Below, piece after piece: positions 42,446-48,973 of a stretch of 48,973 nucleotides of DNA (position 1 is its first letter; every line of letters starts with the position of its first letter). This stretch comes from Pseudomonas plecoglossicida NBRC 103162 = DSM 15088 (lineage in GTDB: Bacteria > Pseudomonadota > Gammaproteobacteria > Pseudomonadales > Pseudomonadaceae). The position numbers and the translations under genes were made by a program. The notes under the pieces are model-generated. The model did no database searches, was not told the origin of the DNA, and worked only from the letters and a program-made list of their open reading frames with translations. Location: assembly GCF_000730665.1 (NCBI RefSeq), contig NZ_BBIV01000046.1, forward strand, positions 1-48,973, in the 5' to 3' direction.

Positions 42446-43699
42446 ATGTTCCACAAGAGCCTGACCCTGTCCGATTTCGACCCGGCACTTGCCGCCGCCA
42501 TCAGCCGCGAAGTGCAGCGCCAGGAAGACCACATCGAGCTCATCGCCTCGGAAAACTACACCAGCCCCCAGGTGATGCAGGCCCAGGGCACCGAGCTGAC
42601 CAACAAGTACGCCGAAGGCTACCCAGGCAAGCGCTACTACGGCGGTTGCGAGCACGTCGATGTAGTCGAGCAACTGGCCATCGACCGCGCCAGGCAGCTG
42701 TTCGGTGCCGGCTACGCCAACGTCCAGCCGCACTCGGGCTCCCAGGCCAATGCGGCGGTCTACCTGGCCTTGCTGCAGGCCGGGGACACGCTGCTGGGCA
42801 TGAGCCTGGCCCATGGCGGCCACCTGACCCACGGCGCCAAGGTGTCGTCCTCGGGCAAGTTGTACAACGCCGTGCAATACGGCATCGATACCAACGGCCT
42901 GATCGACTACGACGAAGTCGAGCGCCTGGCTGTCGAGCATAAGCCGAAGATGATCGTGGCTGGCTTCTCGGCCTATTCGAAAACCCTCGATTTTGCGCGT
43001 TTTCGCCAGATCGCCGACAAGGTCGGGGCTTACCTGTTCGTCGACATGGCCCACGTCGCCGGCCTGGTGGCAGCAGGGCTGTACCCCAATCCGCTGCCTT
43101 ACGCCGACGTGGTCACCACCACCACCCACAAGACCCTGCGCGGCCCACGTGGCGGCCTGATCCTGGCCAAGGCCAACCCGGATCTTGAGAAGAAGCTCAA
43201 TGCGGCGGTGTTCCCAGGCGGGCAGGGCGGACCACTGATGCACGTGATCGCGGCCAAGGCGGTGTGCTTCAAGGAAGCCCTGGAGCCTGGCTTCAAGGAT
43301 TACCAGCGCCAGGTCATCGACAACGCCCGGGCCATGGCCGAGATCTTCATGCAGCGCGGTTTCGACGTGGTGTCCGGTGGCACCGACAACCACCTGTTCC
43401 TGGTCAGCCTGATCCGCCAGGGCATCACCGGCAAGGACGCCGACGCCGCACTGGGCCGTGCGCACATCACCGTGAACAAGAACGCCGTGCCCAACGACCC
43501 GCAGTCGCCGTTCGTGACCTCGGGCCTGCGCATCGGCACCCCGGCGGTGACCACCCGTGGTTTCCAGGAACCGCAATGCCGCGCCCTGGCGACCTGGATC
43601 TGCGACATCCTCGAGCACCTCGGCGATGCCGACGTCGAGGCTCACGTGGCCCGGCACGTGGCGGAGCTGTGCAAGCAGTTCCCCGTCTATCCAGACTGA
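42446..43699 (+). CDS. glyA: Serine hydroxymethyltransferase
   Basis: A 417-residue cytoplasmic PLP enzyme, the usual family length, which makes serine from glycine and 5,10-methylene-tetrahydrofolate. Motifs seen are IELIASENYTSPQVMQAQG, GTELTNKYAEGYPGKRYYGG, HSGSQAN and the PLP Lys at about residue 229 in TTTTHKTLRGPRGG. I chose ATG 42446 with AAGGA upstream over an in-frame earlier start. Beside gcvHP it converts a second glycine with the one-carbon unit, feeding serine to pyruvate; the serine deaminase gene expected next in this operon is not here. Confidence 0.95.
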   Translation: MFHKSLTLSDFDPALAAAISREVQRQEDHIELIASENYTSPQVMQAQGTELTNKYAEGYPGKRYYGGCEHVDVVEQLAIDRARQLFGAGYANVQPHSGSQANAAVYLALLQAGDTLLGMSLAHGGHLTHGAKVSSSGKLYNAVQYGIDTNGLIDYDEVERLAVEHKPKMIVAGFSAYSKTLDFARFRQIADKVGAYLFVDMAHVAGLVAAGLYPNPLPYADVVTTTTHKTLRGPRGGLILAKANPDLEKKLNAAVFPGGQGGPLMHVIAAKAVCFKEALEPGFKDYQRQVIDNARAMAEIFMQRGFDVVSGGTDNHLFLVSLIRQGITGKDADAALGRAHITVNKNAVPNDPQSPFVTSGLRIGTPAVTTRGFQEPQCRALATWICDILEHLGDADVEAHVARHVAELCKQFPVYPD

Positions 43700-43769
43700 C
43701 CCCCTGCAGAGCTCGGCGACCGTCAGCACAGCGCTGGCGGTCTACACCATCGAATGCCAGGAGTCAGCC

Positions 43770-44768
43770 ATGTCCACAGAGCAACTGCAACATCTCGCCA
43801 AGCGCCCGCAGCCGCTGCAGGCCGGGGTGAAACTGCGCGGCGCCGAGAAGGTGGCGCGCATTCCGGTGAAGATCCTGCCTACGGAGGAGGTGCCGCGCAA
43901 ACCCGACTGGATCCGCGTGGAAATTCCCACCTCGCCGGAGGTGGCGCGGGTCAAGGCCTTGCTGCGCAAGCACAAGCTGCACAGCGTGTGCGAAGAAGCC
44001 TCCTGCCCGAATCTGGGCGAGTGCTTCTCTGGCGGCACCGCGACCTTCATGATCATGGGCGACATCTGCACCCGACGTTGCCCGTTCTGCGATGTCGGCC
44101 ATGGCCGGTCCAAGCCGCTGGATGCCGATGAACCGAAGAACCTGGCCATCGCCATCGCCGACCTGCGCCTGAAGTACGTGGTCATTACCTCGGTGGACCG
44201 CGACGACCTGCGCGACGGCGGCGCCCAGCACTTCGTCGACTGCCTGCGCGAGATCCGCCAGCTGTCGCCGGGCATCCAGCTGGAAACCCTGGTGCCGGAT
44301 TACCGGGGTCGCATGGCCGTGGCCTTGGCCATCACCGAGCAGGAGCCGCCCGATGTGTTCAACCACAACCTGGAGACCGTGCCACGCCTATACAAGGCAG
44401 CACGGCCGGGGTCGGACTTCGAATGGTCGCTGGACCTGCTGGAGCGGTTCAAGCAGCGTGTACCGACGGTGCCGACCAAGTCGGGGTTGATGCTGGGGCT
44501 GGGGGAAACCGATGAGGAAGTGATCGAGGTGATGAAGCGCATGCGCGAGCACCAGGTCGACATGCTGACCTTGGGGCAGTATCTGCAGCCTTCGCGCAGT
44601 CATCTGCCGGTGCAGCGGTTCGTGCACCCGGATACCTTTGCCTGGTTTGCCGAGCAGGGGTTGGCGATGGGGTTTGCGAACGTGGCTTCGGGGCCTTTGG
44701 TCAGGTCTTCGTATCATGCGCAGCAGCAAGTGGTGAACTCGATTCGGGCCTTGAACATGAGTGAATGA
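43770..44768 (+). CDS. lipA: Lipoyl synthase
   Basis: A 332-residue radical-SAM enzyme that inserts two sulfurs into octanoyl-lysine domains. Both clusters are visible: the auxiliary one in CEEASCPNLGEC and the SAM cluster CxxxCxxC in CTRRCPFCDVGHG. The C-terminal SSYHA motif (RSSYHAQQ) with the auxiliary Ser ligand is also present. ATG 43770 is preceded by AGGAG. It follows glyA by 70 bp and probably shares its transcript, so it could supply lipoate for the induced GcvH. The housekeeping lipA is normally beside lipB and dacA, so this is likely a paralogue. No octanoyltransferase is present. Confidence 0.93.
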   Translation: MSTEQLQHLAKRPQPLQAGVKLRGAEKVARIPVKILPTEEVPRKPDWIRVEIPTSPEVARVKALLRKHKLHSVCEEASCPNLGECFSGGTATFMIMGDICTRRCPFCDVGHGRSKPLDADEPKNLAIAIADLRLKYVVITSVDRDDLRDGGAQHFVDCLREIRQLSPGIQLETLVPDYRGRMAVALAITEQEPPDVFNHNLETVPRLYKAARPGSDFEWSLDLLERFKQRVPTVPTKSGLMLGLGETDEEVIEVMKRMREHQVDMLTLGQYLQPSRSHLPVQRFVHPDTFAWFAEQGLAMGFANVASGPLVRSSYHAQQQVVNSIRALNMSE

Positions 44769-44819
44769 GGTTGCGCTGATCATGTTGAGCAGTGGCGTTG
44801 GGTCGATCACTCGAGAAGC

Positions 44820-45046
44820 CCCAGGGGCCGCTGGCGAGGTGCGGCCTGGCCATGTAGTACGGTAGCCAGAGCACGCCCAGTCCGGCAAGGCCGGCGGCGA
44901 GGTAGGCGTTGCCGTCGTCGACCGTCAGCGCCGAGCGCCCCTGGACTTCGATACGGTCTTCGCTTTGTTGCAGCACCAGCGGCAGTGCCTTGCCCGTGCG
45001 GAACCAGAGATAGCCGATGGTCCGGTGCGGGCCTTCTTCCAGGTCC
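44820..45046 (-). pseudogene. LysR-family regulator, fragment of the effector-binding domain
   Basis: The minus-strand frame reads EGPHRTIGYLWFRTGKALPL, then ALTVDDGNAYLAAGLAGLGV and LWLPYYMARPHLASG. These match the last third of LysR regulators. The HTH and first part are absent and the C-terminus is also cut at about 44820. Similarity stops at about 45046, exactly where a divergent remnant begins. Confidence 0.72.
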
Positions 45047-45130
45047 CGTCGCCAACCTCAATGCGATCTTGGTCGAGGCGGGCAGCAGCTTCGCCGATGT
45101 GGTCGATACGACCACAAATATTTTCAGTAA
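45047..45130 (+). pseudogene. RidA/YjgF-family fragment
   Basis: About 25 residues read VANLNAILVEAGSSFADVVD then TTTNIF, like the central helix of RidA-type imine deaminases. Both ends are lost. A LysR regulator divergent from a RidA gene is a common arrangement, which supports this short identification. Confidence 0.45.
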
Positions 45131-45154
45131 GTCGAGTGTGGGCGTCTGCGCGGG

Positions 45155-45800
45155 TCATGAATGAAGTTCGAGTGGCTCCAAACGCACCCAATAGCGTGTC
45201 ATGCGCCGTGCGCGGATCGGCAAGGCGTCTTCCAGGCTGAGCAGGGCGAGGTCGGTGTCATCGAGATTGAATGCTCCGGACAGCCGCAGCTCGGCGACTT
45301 GCGCGTTACACCCGAGATAACCGGGGCGGTAGCGCGCCAGCTCGTGGACCACATCGCCCAGACGCCAATCGATGCTCACCAGCATGCCTTGAACCCAGGC
45401 CAGTGCATCGGCGGGCAGGGCGCGCAGCGGCCCCACGCTGTCAGCGCTGAAGCGCATGCCGTAACCGCTATCGATGCGCACCCTCTCAGATGACCGACGG
45501 GTGCGTACTTCCACGGCATGGGCGGCCACCACCACCTGCGTCGAGGCGGCGTCCTGGCGCACGCTGAAACGGGTGCCGAGGGCGAGGATATCGCCGGCAA
45601 CGGTGCGTACGCTGAGCGGGCGCAGATCCTTGGCGGTGTCCACCAGGATTTCGCCCTGGTGCAGATGGATCAGGCGCCGGCCGGCGTCGAAGGTCACATC
45701 CACGCGGCTGTCGGTATTGAGGTCCAGGCGTGTGCCATCGGCCAGCGTGAATTGTCGACGCTTACCTATCCGTGTCGAGTAATCGCAACGCCACGGCGAA
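45155..45800 (-). pseudogene. FecR-family anti-sigma sensor, 5' truncated
   Basis: From about 45800 downward the frame reads CDYSTRIGKRRQFTLADGTR, LDLNTDSRVDVTF and RTVAGDILALGTRFSVRQ, the periplasmic FecR domain. The C-terminal secretin/STN-contact part ends normally at 45155. The N-terminal cytoplasmic anti-sigma domain and the single transmembrane helix, about 90 residues, are missing, and no sigma factor or TonB receptor gene is adjacent. Upstream, from 45801 to 46079, I find no gene; this is the junction with the defence-like genes. Confidence 0.8.
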
Positions 45801-46079
45801 ACCCGATAGCCCCGCCGACCACATTCACCCGCCAACCCCTCTCTGCCACTCAGCGAAGGAAGACCCGCATCACATCGACTGCGTTCTCGATTCGTGCCTC
45901 ATGCGCTGATAGTCGACGGCAGCTTTTCGCGGCTGGCGGGTACGACTTTCGTCTAAATAATGGCAATTTGACACTAAAAGCATCGAAGTAAACGTAGCAA
46001 TGTGCCACGATTCCAGCTCAACGCCTCGTGCGAAGGCTCCAGGCGGTCTGACATCCACGTCGACTTATCAAGGAAGGTT

Positions 46080-48368
46080 ATGCCTCAGGTCATCATCCCG
46101 CGCTCATTCCGTAAAATGCTTCGAGAACTCAGCAAAGCTGACAAAGTGGGTAAAACTGCGGCCCAACGCGCTGAAGCCGCTTGCACCCAAGCAAACCTGA
46201 GCGACCAAATTCGCCTGGAGCGCACGAAACATGGTGAGTCGCGCCTGGACTGCGAGAAGTACGAACTCGGCGACGGTTACCGTTTGGTGCTGCAGCGCAA
46301 CAAGGTCGGTACCGAAGATTTTCTGATCATGCTGTTTGTCGGTTCCCATGCCGATTCCGATACCTGGCTGGAGTTGCACCGAGGTTACAAATGGGTGCGT
46401 AAGGATTCTGACGGCAAGATCGACTTCATCCAGGTCTCCAGTGCGGAAGAGCCAATCCGAGCACCGATCATCGACGTTTCGTTAGACACACCCGAGCACG
46501 TCCTGGATGAGCCGCTGCTTTCGACGTTCTCTGCCGAAGACTTCAAAGGTTCGACACTTCGCGCAGAGACCATTCAGATTTTGCTGGGGGTCACTAAAGG
46601 TGATTGGGGTGAAGCAGCAAACAGCATCTTGGACAAGTTCGAAAAGGAGCAGGATATCGAGTCGGCTGTGCTGGCGGCGGATCTGCTGGGTATGGCCGAC
46701 CATGGCGACCTGGAAGGTGCTCGCCAACGTCTACGTCTGGACGCCAAGCAGGCCCATGAGGCCACTGCTACTGAACTCTGGGAAGCTGTCAATGCGCCGA
46801 TCAACGCAGAAACCTTCTACACCTGGAAAGAAGAAGAGGGCATGCCTGACCCGTCCAACCGGGAAGAGTGGATGCTGTACCTGCATCCTGAGCAGCGCAA
46901 GATCGCACACGCTGACCTTGCAGGCCCTTCGCGTTTGCGAGGTGTTTCCGGGAGCGGAAAAACGTGTGTCTTGGTTCATCGTGCTCAGTTCTTGGCCAAA
47001 AAATACGGCGAATACGTCCTGGTGGTGACGCTGACTGACAGCATGCGCAAGCTGCTGAATTCGCTCGTAACGTCCCTGTGCGGCCCGGAACGCTCGCTGA
47101 TCCATGTTACGACTATCCAGGCGTTAGCGCGTGATCTTGTCCATGATCTGAAGCCCGATCCAACCCGCAGGCCAGTTGAGTCTTACACCGATGCTGCGAT
47201 GGCTGCGGTTATCAAGGCCGTGCCTGAGTTCAATACCGGTGCGTCTGCGCTTGGCCGATTGTCCCCGCATGACCTCAAGCATTTCTTGCGAGAAGAGCTG
47301 AGTTACATCCGCACCCGATTGCTGCCATCTGACTACTCGAACTACGTGAAGTCATCATTCCGACGCATCGGTCGGGGTAAAGCGTTGGCGGAGCCTGCCC
47401 GCAAACAGGTCATGCAGGGCCTCCAAGCCTATGAACAGATCATCGCACAGGGCCGTGTACCTGATTTTGAGGGCATCGTGCAGGACGCCATCACCCTTCT
47501 GAGTGCTCAGGGTGAAAAGAGCACCAAACGCTGGCGTGCTGTCCTGGCCGATGAGGTTCAGGATCTGAGCCAGAACGAGATTCATATGCTGTCGTTGATC
47601 CGGACGGAAGCTGGTGATTTGCTGAAAACAGCCCCAGATGGTCTTTTCCTGGTAGGTGATGGTGCGCAGACTATCTACAAGCGGGGTTTTTCGCTGAAGA
47701 CGCTCGGTATCACGCTCAACCGGGCGAGTGTTTTCAAGAAGAACTACCGCAACACCAAAGAGATCCTGCAGGCCGCGTATGCGTTGATCATCAACTACGA
47801 GTTCTCGGACATTGATGAAGACTCACAACAGAAACCGTTGGCACCTGACTTTGCCGTTCGGCGGGGTGAGCGCCCAGGGCTCGTCCGCTGCAAAAGCAAG
47901 GAGGACGAACTGGCCTACGTCATTTCCGCCATCACCAAAATCAGGGAGGTCCATGGCGATGACGCGCTCGATGATGTTTGCGTGATCTCACGGTCGCGAG
48001 CCTTCCGAAGTGACGTCACTCAAGCCATGGAACGCTCGGGCATACCTCATGTTGACATCAAGGCTTCGATCGATGCCCCAGGAGTACGCGTATCTACCGT
48101 AGAAAGCGCCAAAGGTTTTGAATTTGGCACTGTATTCCTTGCTAGCGTGGCTGAGTCGCTCTCCAGTACTCGCCCGCAAGAAGCGACTGATGCTGCTGAT
48201 GTCGCCAAGCTGTATGTTGCGATGACCCGCGCCCGTGACTTGCTGCATATCAGCTACGTTTCAAACGCCGAGTTGTCGCCTGTCGAAGCGCTCAATACCA
48301 TCCAGCCTTGGTGTGAGTTGCTGAAGTTTGAAGGTGGCAAAGTACGTTCGCTAGCTGAATACGCTTAA
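46080..48368 (+). CDS. RelE-like domain fused to UvrD/Rep-type helicase
   Basis: A 762-residue protein. Residues 1-110 resemble a RelE/ParE toxin fold: IPRSFRKMLRELSKADK, then GDGYRLVLQR and DFLIMLFVGSHAD. After a linker (about 110-270) comes an SF1 helicase: Walker A GVSGSGKTCVL near 287, motif II LADEVQDLSQ near 490, motif III FLVGDGAQTIYKRG near 523, motif V TVESAKGFEFGTVFLA near 675 and motif VI LYVAMTRARDLL near 713. ATG 46080 has AAGGA five bases upstream and fits the domain better than 46002. An ATPase gene resembling OLD/SMC proteins starts 420 bp downstream. UvrD helicase plus OLD nuclease recalls Gabija, but here the helicase is first, larger and carries an extra domain. Confidence 0.85.
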   Translation: MPQVIIPRSFRKMLRELSKADKVGKTAAQRAEAACTQANLSDQIRLERTKHGESRLDCEKYELGDGYRLVLQRNKVGTEDFLIMLFVGSHADSDTWLELHRGYKWVRKDSDGKIDFIQVSSAEEPIRAPIIDVSLDTPEHVLDEPLLSTFSAEDFKGSTLRAETIQILLGVTKGDWGEAANSILDKFEKEQDIESAVLAADLLGMADHGDLEGARQRLRLDAKQAHEATATELWEAVNAPINAETFYTWKEEEGMPDPSNREEWMLYLHPEQRKIAHADLAGPSRLRGVSGSGKTCVLVHRAQFLAKKYGEYVLVVTLTDSMRKLLNSLVTSLCGPERSLIHVTTIQALARDLVHDLKPDPTRRPVESYTDAAMAAVIKAVPEFNTGASALGRLSPHDLKHFLREELSYIRTRLLPSDYSNYVKSSFRRIGRGKALAEPARKQVMQGLQAYEQIIAQGRVPDFEGIVQDAITLLSAQGEKSTKRWRAVLADEVQDLSQNEIHMLSLIRTEAGDLLKTAPDGLFLVGDGAQTIYKRGFSLKTLGITLNRASVFKKNYRNTKEILQAAYALIINYEFSDIDEDSQQKPLAPDFAVRRGERPGLVRCKSKEDELAYVISAITKIREVHGDDALDDVCVISRSRAFRSDVTQAMERSGIPHVDIKASIDAPGVRVSTVESAKGFEFGTVFLASVAESLSSTRPQEATDAADVAKLYVAMTRARDLLHISYVSNAELSPVEALNTIQPWCELLKFEGGKVRSLAEYA

Positions 48369-48791
48369 GGGCGCAGGTGGGAGCAGGTCTACTTGGCCTG
48401 CTTCTACTTGACCGTTAGCCGTGCCGAGGGCAATCCGCGAACAGGCGTAGAAATGAAGATTCAAACTAACCTATCAGCGTCGCTTCCTGCCTAGTTCCAT
48501 CTTGATCCGGCGGCTCAACGTTAATGCGTGCCGCCGGATCCTGCGGTTTTCCACATTTTCAGCATGCAAGGCCTAGGCAAGCCGACAGCAACTCGAAGGT
48601 CTGGTTGAGGTTGCTGAGTTAATCCTTGCCGCTACGGTCGGCATGACTAGTTGCAGAAAACTTCTGAGCCACTATTTGGCTACCGCGCGACGACGGCCTG
48701 AGCTAGGATTGGCCCGCTACAGCGTCACTCATACAGAACGTGCCTGAGATCCTGGCTCGCCGGTCATGGTTAGCCAGAAGGGATTCGAACG
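48369..48791 (+). other. Intergenic region with a strong hairpin
   Basis: About 420 bases between the helicase and the ATPase gene with no convincing gene. GATCCGGCGGC at 48504-48514 pairs perfectly with GCCGCCGGATC at 48530-48540, followed by CTGCGGTTTT; it is a likely terminator or regulatory hairpin. A smaller one, GCAGG...CCTGC, lies near 48384-48402. If the hairpin terminates, the ATPase has its own promoter in the last 250 bases. Confidence 0.55.
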
Positions 48792-48973
48792 TTGATACTT
48801 AAGCAGATGCGCGCGTGTGGTTTTCAGTCGTTCGGCGCGGAGCCGGTCACTATCGATTTCCGAAAGCTTACGTTCCTGATTGGCCCTAACGGTTCCGGTA
48901 AAACTGCAACGTTGCAGGCGCTGTGCCGGCTATTCTCGATTGACCCCAACCAACGACGCTTGCGCAAGTCCGG
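48792..48973 (+). CDS. AAA ATPase of OLD/SMC type, N-terminal part only
   Basis: The first 60 residues run off the window. TTG 48792 has AAGGGA nine bases upstream; the ATG at 48807 is a possible alternative. ILKQMRACGFQSFG followed by LTFLIGPNGSGKTATLQALC is the typical start of OLD, RecF or SMC-like ATPases, with Walker A GPNGSGKT. It reads in the same direction as the helicase. Whether a TOPRIM nuclease domain follows, as in GajA, cannot be seen here. It may equally be part of a Septu-like or other AAA defence system. Confidence 0.75.
   Translation, partial: MILKQMRACGFQSFGAEPVTIDFRKLTFLIGPNGSGKTATLQALCRLFSIDPNQRRLRKS

Noticed and set aside
43557..43769. Longer N-terminal start for lipoyl synthase
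   Set aside because: The extension overlaps glyA and is not part of the family; ATG 43770 has its own AGGAG.
45870..46058. Minus-strand 62-codon frame between the FecR remnant and the helicase
   Set aside because: No ribosome site or known motif; it overlaps the helicase upstream region.

Overview
The window looks like a chromosome segment of a Pseudomonas of the putida/fluorescens type. Coding regions are mostly GC-rich, REP elements built on GCCGGCAAGCCGGCTCC recur, and recognisable genes (acnB, cycA, a gcsR-like regulator with gcvH-gcvP-glyA-lipA, xthA, potE) are pseudomonad in character. There are no rRNA or tRNA genes and no CRISPR array.

Layout. (1) 79-4248: a three-gene export operon (ABC ATPase, FtsX-like permease, AttH/CrtC-like lipoprotein). 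(2) 4293-8852: a 63-nt inverted repeat pair, an MFS exporter, an APC permease and a frameshifted NCS1 permease. (3) 8868-15585: a stretch of broken genes (isochorismatase-like hydrolase, peroxiredoxin, XdhB/XdhA chimera, shuffled PoxB-like gene, cupin, cytochrome bd-type oxidase). Inside it lie one intact housekeeping gene, xthA, and a lower-GC two-gene cassette at 9784-11459: a ThiF/E1-like adenylyltransferase and a FeeM/autoinducer-synthase-fold acyltransferase. (4) 15694-19048: small disordered or secreted proteins, a NUDIX hydrolase and a broken DUF3618-like gene. (5) 19092-27003: an odd response regulator (REC with Glu at the phospho-site, LuxR HTH, PAS, degenerate kinase part) divergent from a 1369-residue autotransporter, then PotE and a glycine-zipper protein. 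(6) 27182-35464: an isochorismatase remnant, acnB with its terminator, an M12-like metalloprotease, a truncated DUF3053 gene, a thymidylate-kinase-like protein and a DUF2235/Tle1-like lipoprotein. (7) 35854-44768: a glycine uptake and catabolism module: cycA, a GcsR/TyrR-like sigma-54 activator, three 18-nt operator-like palindromes, a sigma-54 promoter, then gcvH-gcvP-glyA-lipA. (8) 44820-45800: LysR, RidA and FecR remnants. (9) 46080-end: a RelE-like-domain/UvrD helicase fusion followed by the start of an ATPase that resembles OLD/SMC-type proteins, probably the edge of a defence island.

The strongest candidates for something undescribed are the ThiF-acyltransferase cassette and the RelE-UvrD plus ATPase pair. 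The most striking overall pattern is repeated gene breakage by internal deletions, twice removing both 5' ends of a divergent gene pair in what looks like one event. All identifications come from reading motifs and recalled family sequences; no database search was run.
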